A DNA stretch of 64,000 nucleotides from DASVEG01 sp035540495 (GCA_035540495.1 DATLGL010000015.1:137572-201571); one strand, 5' to 3'; positions 16,307-25,459 are shown, counted from the first letter of the stretch. Notes: generated by a model not told the origin, from the letters alone. Numbers and translations: made by a program.

Positions 16307-17521
16307 GTGCTGACGTTGCGGGAGATCGAGCGGGAAGTGGCCGAGATGTCGGCCTCGTTCGACGCTGCACTCCTCGATCTGCACGCGGCGCGGCTGGCGG
16401 TCGAGAAGGCGACGCGGATCGAGAAGATGGCGGCCTCTGTGCGGACGAGGGCTGCCGCTCGGCTGGCGGCGCTGGGCAGCTACCGCGAGCGGGGCGAGAA
16501 GTCACCCGCGCACGAACTGGCCAAGCTCTCCGGGGTGTCGGTCGGCCAAGCCGCGGCGGAGCTGTCGGCGGCCGACCAGCTGGGTGCGCTGCCGGAGGTC
16601 GCGGATGCTGCGGCGCGCGGGGAGCTGTCGTCGCAGCAGACCACGTTGATCGCGGGCGCGCTGTCGGTGAACCCTCGTGCTGATGCTGGTTCGCTGGTCG
16701 ACAAGGCGAAGCGGCTTTCCCACGCCGAACTGCGCTCGGAGTGCGACCGCCTGAAGGCCGAAGCCGACCGCGGCGCCGAGGACCGGCGGAAGCGGATCCA
16801 CGACGAACGCTTCCTCCGCCGCTCGAGCCATGCCGATGGGTCGTCGTCGATCACGCTGCGCGACAACCCGGAGCGGATCGCCGCGGTGATGGCGGCGATC
16901 CAGCCGAAGCGCCGAGCGCTCTTCGACGCCGCCCGCCGAGAAGGCAGACGAGAGCGGTCCGAAGCGCTGGACGCCGACGCATTGGTGGCCACCGTGACCG
17001 AGACCTCGGGCGGGAAGCATCGCGGCGCCGGGTCGCAGGCAAAGATCCTCGTGCGGGTCGACCTCGACGCGCTCTTGCGCGGCTATCCCATCGAAGGCGA
17101 GGTCACCGAGATCGCCGGCTACGGCCCCGTCGCCGTCTCCGTGATCGACGACATGCTCGCCACCGGCAACGCGTTCCTGGCCGCGATCGTCACCGACGGC
17201 AAGAAGGTCGTCGGCGTCGCCCACCTCGGACGCGCACCGAACGCGTGGCAGCAATCAGCGTTGGAGTGGAAGGACCCCGTCTGCACCACCGAAGGCTGCC
17301 CCCAAGTCGGGCGGCTCGAACGTGACCATCGAGTCGACTGGGCCGACACCAAGGTGACCCTGATCGACTGGCTCGACCGCATCTGCGACCACTGCCACGA
17401 CCTCAAGACCCTCCACGGCTGGGCCCTCGTCGAAGGAACCGGCAAACGACCACTCGTGTCCCCAGACGACCCGCGACACCCCAGGTTCAGCAGCCGTGAT
17501 CGAGCGGGCCCGGCGGCATGA
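16307..17521 (+). CDS. HNH endonuclease-like protein, DUF222/13E12-repeat family
   Basis: A 404-residue protein of the actinobacterial 13E12/DUF222 family. The helical DUF222 part (about residues 1-300) carries KLSGVSVGQAAAELSAADQLG and a charged arginine-rich segment. The C-terminus has an HNH domain: CTTEGCPQVGRLERDHRVDW followed by ICDHCHDLKTLHGW. These genes occur in many copies per genome and are regarded as mobile or repeat-like, though no transposase or flanking repeat is seen here. Nuclease activity is inferred from the intact Cys/His motif. Confidence 0.88.
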   Translation: MLTLREIEREVAEMSASFDAALLDLHAARLAVEKATRIEKMAASVRTRAAARLAALGSYRERGEKSPAHELAKLSGVSVGQAAAELSAADQLGALPEVADAAARGELSSQQTTLIAGALSVNPRADAGSLVDKAKRLSHAELRSECDRLKAEADRGAEDRRKRIHDERFLRRSSHADGSSSITLRDNPERIAAVMAAIQPKRRALFDAARREGRRERSEALDADALVATVTETSGGKHRGAGSQAKILVRVDLDALLRGYPIEGEVTEIAGYGPVAVSVIDDMLATGNAFLAAIVTDGKKVVGVAHLGRAPNAWQQSALEWKDPVCTTEGCPQVGRLERDHRVDWADTKVTLIDWLDRICDHCHDLKTLHGWALVEGTGKRPLVSPDDPRHPRFSSRDRAGPAA

Positions 17522-17679
17522 TCTACCTCCACGCGCTCGCGGGCCCGACATGGGTCGACGACGAGACGTTCGCAACCGTCCGCGAGATCACGGAAGGCGC
17601 GCTCGCCGACGTTCGGGCGCCGACGTCCGCGGCGGAGGTCGCCCGGCTCGCCGACGTTCAGGTCCGGGGCAGCGGGTAG
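17518..17679 (+). CDS. Possible small protein downstream of the HNH gene
   Basis: A 53-codon open frame beginning at ATG 17518, which overlaps the HNH stop as ATGA, and ending in TAG 22 bases inside the 3' end of the convergent Nudix gene. The product (starting MIYLHALAGPTWVDD) matches nothing I know. The coupling junction is suggestive, but the frame is short and may be chance. Confidence 0.3.
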   Translation: MIYLHALAGPTWVDDETFATVREITEGALADVRAPTSAAEVARLADVQVRGSG

Positions 17680-18140
17680 CCGTCTTCGAGCTCGGCGACG
17701 GTCCCGGAGCTCAGCGCGTCGAGGGCTGCGAGGGCGCGGCGGCCGACGCGGGGTACCAGCCGGGCTGCGGCAACGTCGCGGCCCACGAGCGACCACGCCG
17801 ACAACTCGTCGGGTGGGAGGCGGACCGAGGCGCACCGCTCGTCGGTGACGGTGCCGCCGTCGTAGACGAGCATCAGCCCGTCGGGGCGGATCCCGCCGGC
17901 GAGCACGTAGTCGACGCAGAGCAGGCGGCCGACCGGCACGGTCCAGCCGAGCTCTTCGAGGACCTCGCGCTCGCACGCATCTCGTGGCGACTCGCCGTCC
18001 TCGACCAGGCCGCCCGGAAGCTCGCAGCCGTCCTTGTAGACGGGGTCGACGATCAGCAGGCGAGACCGGGACGCGTCGGTGAACAGCGCCGCAGCGCCGA
18101 TCCGCTTCTTCGGGAGCGACGCATAGAACGCCTCAGACAG
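17658..18140 (-). CDS. Nudix hydrolase, probably with a CTG start
   Basis: The full Nudix box is present: GGLVEDGESPRDACEREVLE followed by ELGW, matching GX5EX7REUXEEXGU. The first ordinary start codon in frame (GTG 17939) lies after this box, so it cannot be the real start. Upstream the frame is open with a family-like N-terminus (LSEAFYASLPKKRIGAAAL) but no ATG, GTG or TTG. CTG 18140 overlaps the stop of the upstream membrane protein gene and is the most likely initiator, giving 160 residues. It would hydrolyse a nucleoside diphosphate derivative, identity unknown. Confidence 0.75.
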   Translation of the reverse strand: MSEAFYASLPKKRIGAAALFTDASRSRLLIVDPVYKDGCELPGGLVEDGESPRDACEREVLEELGWTVPVGRLLCVDYVLAGGIRPDGLMLVYDGGTVTDERCASVRLPPDELSAWSLVGRDVAAARLVPRVGRRALAALDALSSGTVAELEDGYPLPRT

Positions 18141-18381
18141 CGCTGAGCTCGAGAGCTGCCGCAGCGGTGGCGGCCTTCTCTCGCTCTCGCCGCCGCGACC
18201 GCGAGAGCACGATCCACGTGGCCACCGCCAGAACGACGGACACCAGCGCCAGCGCGACGTGGACGGCCTTGAAGCCGAACGAGTGGTCCGGGTCGCCGAT
18301 GGTGTTCCAGATCCGGGTACCCCAGACCCAGATCGTCCAGAGCGCGAAGACGCGGATCACGAGGCGTTCGCGGAAGGTCAT
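18133..18381 (-). CDS. Small two-helix membrane protein
   Basis: An 82-residue protein with two predicted membrane helices (LVIRVFALWTIWVWGTRIWN and AVHVALALVSVVLAVATWIV) and a basic then alanine-rich C-terminus (SRSRRREREKAATAAAAL). It resembles the small SCO4848-type actinobacterial membrane proteins. A TACGTT box at 18388-18393 lies six bases before the ATG. The stop overlaps the likely CTG start of the Nudix gene. Function unknown. Confidence 0.72.
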   Translation of the reverse strand: MTFRERLVIRVFALWTIWVWGTRIWNTIGDPDHSFGFKAVHVALALVSVVLAVATWIVLSRSRRREREKAATAAAALELSAV

Positions 18382-18387
18382 GGACCG

Positions 18388-18393
18388 AACGTA
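18388..18393 (-). promoter_or_regulatory. -10 box (TACGTT on the minus strand), leaderless geometry
   Basis: Minus-strand TACGTT, six bases, then ATG 18381. It predicts leaderless transcription of the small membrane protein and the coupled Nudix gene. Confidence 0.5.
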
Positions 18394-18484
18394 GCTGTAC
18401 GCCGCGAGGTAGCCGGATTTCGCGGAACCACCGGTACCTTGCGAACCAGCGGCCCGTGTCGAGCCGCGTCCTGGGGAGGGCGTC

Positions 18485-21388
18485 GTGGTTCGTCGGGTCG
18501 TGGTCGCGATGGTGGTCGTCGCGGCAGCTGCGTCGACCATGGTTCCGGCGACTCCGGCCGGCGCCGCTGCGGGCGCGCCAGCGTCGGGCTTCGGATCGCC
18601 GCCGCTGAGCTCCAAGTACGACGTTCGTGAGGGCGGCGCGGCGTACGACATCGACGGCAACGACCAGCTCAACGAGCTGGCTGCGCTCGACGACGGACGG
18701 CTCGTCGCTGCTGGAGTCACCACCACCAGCGACTCGACCTACCTCCGGCGTGGCCTGATCGCCCGCTTCACCGCGAGCGGGCTGCTCGACCCCACGTTCT
18801 CCGCCGACGGATGGACGTCCCTGGCGGCGTCCACGGCACCGGCCACAGCGCAGGGCTTCGAAGCGGTCGCGCCCGTTGCGACCGGTGGCGTCGTGGCTGC
18901 GGGATGGCACCAGGACGACTTCGGCCGGTACCACTCGTTCATCGCCAAGGTGACGTCCACCGGGACGCCCGACGTCACCTTCGGCGGCGGTGACGGCATC
19001 GTGACCCTCGATGCGATCGCCGGGAGGAACGAGCACGCCACCGACGTCGTCATCACGCCCGAGGGCGGGATCGTCCTCGGCGTGTTCACGCAGGCGACCG
19101 ACGGCACCTCGCCGCAGCAGCAGCGCCACCTCATGAAGCTCACGCCCGCGGGGCTCCTCGACACGACCTTCGGCGGAGGTGACGGCATCGTCGTCACCGG
19201 TCTCGGCGACGCCGGCCACCTCGGCGCTTACGGCTACGCCTTCGGCGCCCGGACGCCGCTCGTCGCGCTGCAGGGCACGTCGATCGTCGTCGCCGGCTCC
19301 ACCCGCATGTCCGACACCGACGCCGACGTCGTCATCGAGCGCTACCTCGCGAACGGCACCCTCGACGCCTCGTTCGGCACCACGGGGACGACGACGGTCG
19401 ACGTCGACGGGGCCAGGCGGGTCGACCACCCGTTCGACCTCGTCGTGACCACGCACGGGATCCACGTCGGCGCCCGCACGTTCGACGGCCAGTGGATGCA
19501 AGGAGCGGTGGTCGCGCTCACCACGACCGGAGCGCCAGCGCCCGCGTTCGGCGGCGGCGACGGATCGGTGACGGTCGTCTTCCCGCGCATGCGGCAGTGG
19601 GAGGTCCAGGGACTCGCGGTGCAGCCGGACGGCCGGGTCGTGCTCCTGGGCGACGGCAACGACCTCGGCGGCGCGGAGTTCAACGTGCGCGTCGCTCGCA
19701 TGAGCGCAGTCGGTGTGCCCGATCCGTCGTTCGACGGCGACGGGTTCGCGCACCTCGACGTCTCGCACTTCGAGCACTGGCGCGACATCGTCGTCAGCGG
19801 TGGCCGGCTGATCGCTGCGGGTTCGATCGGCTCGAGCCCCGACACCGACATCGCGCTCGGGGCGATCGACGCCGTCGACGGGCCGCTGCCGATGGCATCG
19901 ATCGCCGACGCGACCATGGTCGAAGGGGAACCACGTGACGTCCCGCAACTCAAGGTCGCAGTGACGTTGTCGTACGCCGTCAGCCACCGCACGCGGGTGT
20001 ACGTCACCTCCTACGACATCGACACCCAGTACGACCTCACGCACATCGACGGCGCCATCGTGTTCGAGGCGGGGCAGACGCTCCAGTACGCGCACGTCTC
20101 CGTTCACGAGGACTCGATCGACGAGAACGACGAGCGCTTCCGGCTCGTGCTGTCGGCCCCGGAACGGGCAGGCATCGCCGACGGCGAAGGCATCGTCACG
20201 ATCGTCGACGAAGACCCAGGACCGGCCATCACCGCTGCATCCGTGCGCGGCAACGAGGGCTCGAGCCTGACCTTCGAGTTCCGCCTCTCGGAGACGAGCC
20301 CTGCGCCCATCCGGTTCATCGCCGCGACGCAGCCAGGTACCGCGACCGAGAACCGCGACTACACCTACACCTGGGCCAAGTACGAGATCCCGCCCGGCTC
20401 GAGGTCGGCGACGTTCACGGTCCGGACAGCAGAGGACGACGAGGTCGAGCTCGACGAGACGTTCCGGGTCCGGCTCTACGACGTCGACAACGCCCGGAGC
20501 TTCGAGGAGCCGACGGGCACGATCGCCGACGTCCGCCCGCAGTCGACCACGACGACGACCACCACCACCACGACGACCGACCCGAGCTCCGCGACCACCG
20601 GTGGATCGGCCTCGCGGCCAGAGCCCCAGCCGGCGCGACGGCAGGGCTACTGGATGATCGGACGGACCGGCGACGTGCACGCCTTCGGCGACGCCCGCTG
20701 GCACGGGAACACCGACGAGCCCGCCGGGAGCGAGGTCGTCGACCTCGAGCCGACGAGCACCGGCAACGGTTACTGGACCGTCACCAACCGAGGGCAGGTG
20801 TACACCCACGGCGACGCGCCGTTCCACGGCGGAGGTCCCGCTCTGGCGACCGGCGAGACCGTCACGAGCCTGTCGCGAACGGCGACCGGCCGCGGGTACT
20901 GGCTGTTCTCCACCCGAGGACGCGTCTTCGCCTACGGCGATGCCGTCCACCACGGCGACATGGCGGGGCGCCCACTGAACGGCCCGGTGCTCGACTCGAT
21001 CCCGACCGCCACCGGCCGCGGCTACTACATGGTCGCCTCCGACGGCGGGATCTTCACCTTCGGCGATGGCAGGTTCCTCGGCTCGATGGGCCACACGAAG
21101 CTCAACGCGCCCGTGCAGTCGCTGGTGCCCGATCCGGATGCGTCCGGGTACTGGCTCGTCGCGTCGGACGGCGGCATCTTCGCCTTCGACGCACCCTTCT
21201 ACGGCTCGATGGGCCACACGAAGCTCAACAAGCCGGTCACCGGCATGGTCGGCTTCGGCAGCGGTTACCTGATGGTCGCCGAAGACGGCGGCATCTTCAC
21301 CTTCGGCAACGCGCCCTTCAGGGGCAGCCTCGGCGACCGTCCGCCGCTCCAGCCGATCGTGTCGGCCGCCGTGCTCGACCAGGTGTAG
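18485..21388 (+). CDS. Secreted delta-60-repeat/Calx-beta protein with C-terminal surface repeats
   Basis: A 967-residue secreted protein starting at GTG 18485 with GGGGAGG upstream. Order: signal peptide (about 1-27), five or more delta-60-type repeats (GTPDVTFGGGDGIVTL, GLLDTTFGGGDGIVV, GTLDASFGTTGTTTV, GVPDPSFDGDGFAHL; about 50-460), two Calx-beta-like segments with DEDPGP (about 475-685), a threonine-rich linker (about 688-705), then six copies of a 45-50-residue repeat of the form GYWLVASDGGIFAFDAPFYG, probably a beta-propeller. No sortase motif or C-terminal helix is visible. It is likely a surface or adhesion protein that may bind calcium. The C-terminal repeat type is shared with the 52.7-53.8 kb protein. 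Confidence 0.85.
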   Translation: MVRRVVVAMVVVAAAASTMVPATPAGAAAGAPASGFGSPPLSSKYDVREGGAAYDIDGNDQLNELAALDDGRLVAAGVTTTSDSTYLRRGLIARFTASGLLDPTFSADGWTSLAASTAPATAQGFEAVAPVATGGVVAAGWHQDDFGRYHSFIAKVTSTGTPDVTFGGGDGIVTLDAIAGRNEHATDVVITPEGGIVLGVFTQATDGTSPQQQRHLMKLTPAGLLDTTFGGGDGIVVTGLGDAGHLGAYGYAFGARTPLVALQGTSIVVAGSTRMSDTDADVVIERYLANGTLDASFGTTGTTTVDVDGARRVDHPFDLVVTTHGIHVGARTFDGQWMQGAVVALTTTGAPAPAFGGGDGSVTVVFPRMRQWEVQGLAVQPDGRVVLLGDGNDLGGAEFNVRVARMSAVGVPDPSFDGDGFAHLDVSHFEHWRDIVVSGGRLIAAGSIGSSPDTDIALGAIDAVDGPLPMASIADATMVEGEPRDVPQLKVAVTLSYAVSHRTRVYVTSYDIDTQYDLTHIDGAIVFEAGQTLQYAHVSVHEDSIDENDERFRLVLSAPERAGIADGEGIVTIVDEDPGPAITAASVRGNEGSSLTFEFRLSETSPAPIRFIAATQPGTATENRDYTYTWAKYEIPPGSRSATFTVRTAEDDEVELDETFRVRLYDVDNARSFEEPTGTIADVRPQSTTTTTTTTTTTDPSSATTGGSASRPEPQPARRQGYWMIGRTGDVHAFGDARWHGNTDEPAGSEVVDLEPTSTGNGYWTVTNRGQVYTHGDAPFHGGGPALATGETVTSLSRTATGRGYWLFSTRGRVFAYGDAVHHGDMAGRPLNGPVLDSIPTATGRGYYMVASDGGIFTFGDGRFLGSMGHTKLNAPVQSLVPDPDASGYWLVASDGGIFAFDAPFYGSMGHTKLNKPVTGMVGFGSGYLMVAEDGGIFTFGNAPFRGSLGDRPPLQPIVSAAVLDQV

Positions 21389-21394
21389 GCGCGC

Positions 21395-22150
21395 TCAACC
21401 AGCAGACCGCACGCGCGCGAGGAAGCTCTGCGTACGCGCCTCACGGGGTGAGACCAACACCTCGGCCGGCGGCCCCTGCTCGACGACGATGCCCTCGTCC
21501 ATGAACACCACTCGGTCGGCAACCTCGCGGGCGAAGCCCATCTCGTGGGTGACGACGACCATCGTCATGCCCTCGTCGGCCAGCTTCCGCATCACCGCCA
21601 GCACGTCACCGACGAGCTCGGGATCGAGCGCCGAGGTCGGCTCGTCGAAGAGCATCACCTTCGGCGACAGCGCGAGTGCCCGGGCGATCGCCACCCTCTG
21701 CTGCTGACCACCGGACAGCCGTACCGGGTACTGATCCGCCTTGTCGGCGAGGCCGACCTCCTCCAGCAGCGACCGCGCACGTGCTTCCGCCTTGCGAGCG
21801 TCGAGCTTGAGAACGGTCCGCAGCGCCAGCATGACGTTCCCGAGCGCGGTCTTGTGCGGGAACAGGTTGAACGACTGGAAGACCATCCCCATCTTCGTTC
21901 GCACCCGGTCGAGGTCGACACGGGCGGCGGTGACCTCGTCGCCGTCGACCACGATCGTCCCGCTCGTCGGCTCCTCCAGGCGGTTGATGCAACGGAGCAG
22001 GGTCGACTTGCCCGATCCCGACGGCCCGATCACGCACACGACCTCGCCGGCCGCGACCTCGAGGTCGATCCCCCGCAGCACCTCGTGCTCGCCGAAGTAC
22101 TTGTGCAGATCGCGGATCGTGATCATCGGAGGCGACGACACGGCGGTCAC
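21395..22150 (-). CDS. Polar amino-acid ABC transporter, ATP-binding subunit
   Basis: A 251-residue GlnQ/HisP-type ATPase. Walker A is GPSGSGKST near residue 45, the Q-loop is GMVFQSFNLFPHKTAL, the signature is LSGGQQQRVAIARALA, Walker B is VMLFDEPTSALDPE and the H-loop is VVTHEMGFAREVADR. It powers uptake together with the permease whose stop its GTG start overlaps (GTGA). Its stop lies six bases from the stop of the large secreted protein on the opposite strand. Confidence 0.93.
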   Translation of the reverse strand: MTAVSSPPMITIRDLHKYFGEHEVLRGIDLEVAAGEVVCVIGPSGSGKSTLLRCINRLEEPTSGTIVVDGDEVTAARVDLDRVRTKMGMVFQSFNLFPHKTALGNVMLALRTVLKLDARKAEARARSLLEEVGLADKADQYPVRLSGGQQQRVAIARALALSPKVMLFDEPTSALDPELVGDVLAVMRKLADEGMTMVVVTHEMGFAREVADRVVFMDEGIVVEQGPPAEVLVSPREARTQSFLARVRSAG

Positions 22151-22842
22151 CGCGACACCTTCGCCCGCTTCTCCAACAACGCCACGAGCCGGATCAACGG
22201 GATCGTGATGATCAGGTACATGATCCCCCCGGCGACGAACGGCGAGCTGTTCGACGTGCCGTTCACGAAGTCGCGGGCGAACTTGGTGATCTCCTTGCCG
22301 CCGGCGACGGTGCCGAGCGCAGCGAGCAGCGCGGTGTCCTTGAACAGCAGGACGAGCTCGTTCGTGAGGGGAGGCACGATCAGCCGGAACGCCTGCGGAA
22401 GGATCACCTTCCGCATCGCGACGCCGTGCGGCATGCCCAGCGATCGGGCCGCCTCCATCTGCCCTCGGGGCACCGCCTCGATGCCGGCACGGATGGTCTC
22501 GGAGATGTACGCGCCGCCGACCAGCGACAGGGCGAGCGACCCCGGGAAGTAGCGCTCGAAGGGGAACTTCCATCCGGTGGCGATGGGGATGCCGAAGCCG
22601 ATGATGAAGATCGTCAGAAGCGCCGGTAGCCCACGCAGGACGTCGGTGAACACGGCGGCCGGCCACCGCACGAAGCGGGATCGGCTCAACCGCATCAGCG
22701 CCACGAGGAGCCCGAGGAGGAGCCCGCCGGTGAACGCGAAGAAGGTGAAGATGATCGTGTTCTTGGCGCCCTCGGTGATGAGCTCCGGGAGCATGTCCCG
22801 GATGACGTCGAGGTTCAGGAACTCATCGACGAAGGTGTTCAC
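22147..22842 (-). CDS. Polar amino-acid ABC transporter, permease subunit
   Basis: A 231-residue HisM/GlnP-type permease with about five membrane helices. The EAA loop reads EAARSLGMPHGVAMRKVILPQAFRLIVPPLTNE, the coupling-helix signature of this family. It lies six bases after the binding-protein gene and overlaps the ATPase gene by four bases. A single permease gene implies a homodimeric channel. Confidence 0.93.
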   Translation of the reverse strand: MNTFVDEFLNLDVIRDMLPELITEGAKNTIIFTFFAFTGGLLLGLLVALMRLSRSRFVRWPAAVFTDVLRGLPALLTIFIIGFGIPIATGWKFPFERYFPGSLALSLVGGAYISETIRAGIEAVPRGQMEAARSLGMPHGVAMRKVILPQAFRLIVPPLTNELVLLFKDTALLAALGTVAGGKEITKFARDFVNGTSNSSPFVAGGIMYLIITIPLIRLVALLEKRAKVSR

Positions 22843-22848
22843 GACGAG

Positions 22849-23697
22849 CTACGACGTCGCGCTCTCGCCCAGGTACTCCTCGAGGATCTCGTCGTACGTG
22901 CCGCTGTCGCGCAGCGACTTCAGCGCGGCGTTCAGCGCCTCGACGAGCGCGGTGTTGCCCTTCTTGACGACGAACCCGTACTCCTCCTTCTCGTCTTCCT
23001 CGAACACCTTCGACACGACGGTGTCGCCGGTCGTCTCGGCGTTGTAGGAGTTGATCGGGAAGTCCTGCAGCACGGCGTCGACCTGCTTCGCCTTGAGTGC
23101 CGTGAACAGCTCGTCGGCACCGGTGAACTCCTTCACCGAGTACCCGTTCGCCTTGGCGTTCGCTTCCGCGTACGCGGCACCCGTCGTCTCCGACTGCACG
23201 CCGACGGTCTTGCCCTTCAGCGCCGCGAGGTCGTTGAGCGTCGATTCCTCGCCCTTGCGGACGAGCAGCGACTGGTTGATCTCGAAGTAGCCGTCGGTGA
23301 ACTCGTTGTTCTTCTTGCGCTCGTCGGTGATCGACACCGACGACGCGATCACGTCGCAGTTCCCTGCAGCCAGCGAGGCGAAGATGCCGTCGAAGTCGGT
23401 GTCGCGGAAGTCGGCCTCGAGGTCGAGCTCCTTCGCCATCGCCTTCATCAGGTCGACGTCGATGCCCTTGAGGTCGCCGCCGTCCTCGAACTCGAACGGC
23501 GCGTACGGGATGTCGGAGCAGACAGTCAGCTTCCCGTCGTCGACCAGACCGAGGTCGGCGGCTTCCGACGATCGCGAACCGGAGCCGGACCCGCTGCCCG
23601 ACTCGACGCTGTCGCCGTCGTCGTCACCGCCGCAGGCGGACATCAACAGCGTGAGGGAGAAGACGACGGCGAGAAGTCGAAGGAGACGACGGGACAC
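22849..23697 (-). CDS. Extracellular amino-acid-binding lipoprotein
   Basis: A 282-residue family 3 solute-binding protein. The lipoprotein signal peptide ends in LLMSAC (cysteine at residue 22), followed by an Asp/Ser/Gly-rich linker. The mature domain has TVCSDIPYAPFEFEDGGDLK, GIDVDLMKAMAKELD, FDGIFASLAAGNCDVIASSV and DAVLQDFPINSYNA, typical of cystine/polar amino-acid binders. The GTG start abuts the rnhB stop. Ligand specificity cannot be read off; the acidic DVDLMKA segment fits neutral or polar amino acids. Confidence 0.92.
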   Translation of the reverse strand: MSRRLLRLLAVVFSLTLLMSACGGDDDGDSVESGSGSGSGSRSSEAADLGLVDDGKLTVCSDIPYAPFEFEDGGDLKGIDVDLMKAMAKELDLEADFRDTDFDGIFASLAAGNCDVIASSVSITDERKKNNEFTDGYFEINQSLLVRKGEESTLNDLAALKGKTVGVQSETTGAAYAEANAKANGYSVKEFTGADELFTALKAKQVDAVLQDFPINSYNAETTGDTVVSKVFEEDEKEEYGFVVKKGNTALVEALNAALKSLRDSGTYDEILEEYLGESATS

Positions 23698-24426
23698 TCA
23701 ATCCTCCAAGTCGGTGAACAGGTCGGGGCGGTCGGGATCGACCAGGTGCGCCGGTACGGCGCGAGCGATGCCCCACGGCAGGTGGTCCATGAAGACCCAC
23801 GCCCGCCGGTGGATCGACGTCGGCCCCCACGCGCGCAACGACGCCTTGTGCCTCGGACACGGATAGCCCTTGTTGAGCTCGAAGTCGTAACCCGGGAAGT
23901 TCTCGGCCTCCGCCCGCATGATGCGGTCGCGCGAGACCTTGGCCAGGATCGACGCCGTCGCGATGGTCAGGCAACGGGCGTCGCCCTTCACGATGCGGCG
24001 CGTCGTGCCCATACCGACGAAGTCCCAGTTGCCGTCGACGAGGACGACATCCGGCGGCGACGACAGCCCCAGCCCTTCGATGGCGCGACGCGCCGCGAGC
24101 TTCTGCGCGGCCGACATGCCGAGGGTGTCGCACTCCTCCTGCGACGCGTGCCCGACCGCCCACGCGCGGCACCAGCCGACCAGGCGGTCGTACATCGCCT
24201 CCCGCTCCGGCTCGGTGAGCATCTTCGACTCGCGCACCTTGTAGACGCGCCGGTCAGGCGGAAGGACCGCGGCGCCGACCGTGATCGGCCCGGCCCACGC
24301 GCCGCGCCCGACCTCGTCGACGCCGACGACGACGTCGTGGCCTTCGGCCCACAGCTCGCGCTCGTACGAGAGGCTCGGAGCCGTGCGACGGTTCGCCCGT
24401 CGGACGGCGGGCACCGTCGCAGTCAT
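23698..24426 (-). CDS. rnhB: Ribonuclease HII
   Basis: A 242-residue RNase HII that cleaves RNA in RNA-DNA hybrids and single ribonucleotides in DNA. The conserved acidic pair is in VVVGVDEVGRGAWAGPI (Asp-Glu near residues 36-37), with the remaining carboxylates in PPDVVLVDGNWD and ASILAKVSRDR. TATCGT lies nine bases before ATG 24426, a nearly leaderless promoter. It leads directly into the ABC transporter genes with no gap, an association likely to be only positional. Confidence 0.95.
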   Translation of the reverse strand: MTATVPAVRRANRRTAPSLSYERELWAEGHDVVVGVDEVGRGAWAGPITVGAAVLPPDRRVYKVRESKMLTEPEREAMYDRLVGWCRAWAVGHASQEECDTLGMSAAQKLAARRAIEGLGLSSPPDVVLVDGNWDFVGMGTTRRIVKGDARCLTIATASILAKVSRDRIMRAEAENFPGYDFELNKGYPCPRHKASLRAWGPTSIHRRAWVFMDHLPWGIARAVPAHLVDPDRPDLFTDLED

Positions 24427-24445
24427 GCGGCGTCGACGATACCGC

Positions 24446-25459
24446 TCAGCGGAGGACCACCGAAGCAGGTCCGGCGGCGACGTCGCCGATCACGGTGAAC
24501 AGCTCGCCGAGGTCGCCGACGGCCCCTGGAGCGACCGCTGCGAGCAGCCCGCCCGACGTCTGGGGGTCGTAGCACAGCGCCTCCATCGCGACGTCGACGC
24601 CGCTCGCGACGGCGACCAGCTCGCCCAGCGCGGCCCGGTTGCGCGCGTCACCGCCCGTCCGGACCCCGTTCCTCGCCGCGTCGAGCGCGCCGTCGTAGAG
24701 CGGCAGCGCGGACGCGGAGAAGACCAGTCGCGCCTCCGACCGCTCCGCCATCTCCCACCCGTGTCCGAACAGCCCGTAGCCGGTGACATCGGTGACGGCG
24801 TGGACCTGCGGCCCTGCGGCCGACAGCGCCTCCGCCGCCTCGCGGTTCAGCACCCGCATGCGAGCGATTGCGGCGCTCTTGTCGTCGTCACGACCTCCTG
24901 CGAGGACGATGCCGGTACCGAGCGGTTTCGACAGCACGAGCACGTCGCTGGAGCGGGCGCCGGCTTTCGTCCACACGCGGTCGGGGTGCACGAACCCCTG
25001 CACCGCAAGGCCGAAGATCGGCTCCTCGCTGCGGATCGTGTGGCCGCCGGCGACCACGCCGCCGGCCCGCTCGACCACCTCCGCGGCGGCCGACAAGATC
25101 GCTTCGACCGCAGCGAGAGGCATGCGCTCCGGGAACGCCGAGATGTTCAGCGCCAGCACGACGCGTGCGCCCATCGCGAAGACGTCACTGCAGGCGTTCG
25201 CCGCGGCGATGGCGCCGAAGTCGGACGGGTCGTCGACGAGTGGCGGGAAGAAGTCGGTCGTCGAGACGAGCGCCGTGTCGTCGTTCACCCGCAGGACCGC
25301 CGCGTCGTCGAACGGCGTCAGCCCGACCAGGAGGTCGGCGGTCGCCGCCGACACCGCGAGGTCGGCGACGAGCGATCGGAGCGGAGCCGCGCCCCATTTC
25401 GCCGCGCACCCGCCACAGGAGGTCCACTCCGTGAGCCGAATCGTGTCGCTTCCTGCCAT
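24446..25459 (-). CDS. selD: Selenide, water dikinase (selenophosphate synthetase)
   Basis: A 337-residue SelD of the PurM/AIRS fold. The active loop reads TEWTSCGGCAAKWG; C18 and K21 have the C-x-x-K spacing of the E. coli catalytic Cys17/Lys20. Further motifs are DDAAVLRVNDDTALVSTTDFF, SDVFAMGA, AGGHTIRSEEP and TDVTGYGLFGHG. It makes selenophosphate from selenide and ATP for selenocysteine or 2-selenouridine formation. The catalytic position is cysteine, not selenocysteine. ATG 25459 has GAAGG about seven bases upstream. selA, selB and selC are not in the window, so which selenium trait it serves is unknown. Confidence 0.95.
   Translation of the reverse strand: MAGSDTIRLTEWTSCGGCAAKWGAAPLRSLVADLAVSAATADLLVGLTPFDDAAVLRVNDDTALVSTTDFFPPLVDDPSDFGAIAAANACSDVFAMGARVVLALNISAFPERMPLAAVEAILSAAAEVVERAGGVVAGGHTIRSEEPIFGLAVQGFVHPDRVWTKAGARSSDVLVLSKPLGTGIVLAGGRDDDKSAAIARMRVLNREAAEALSAAGPQVHAVTDVTGYGLFGHGWEMAERSEARLVFSASALPLYDGALDAARNGVRTGGDARNRAALGELVAVASGVDVAMEALCYDPQTSGGLLAAVAPGAVGDLGELFTVIGDVAAGPASVVLR

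Noticed and set aside
16307..17521. HNH gene as part of an active mobile element
   Set aside because: No terminal repeats, target duplication, recombinase or reverse transcriptase domain is visible around it.
18053..21217. A 1054-codon open frame antisense to the large secreted protein
   Set aside because: It is Asp/Val/Arg-rich shadow coding typical of high-GC DNA; the plus-strand frame has a signal peptide and recognisable repeats.
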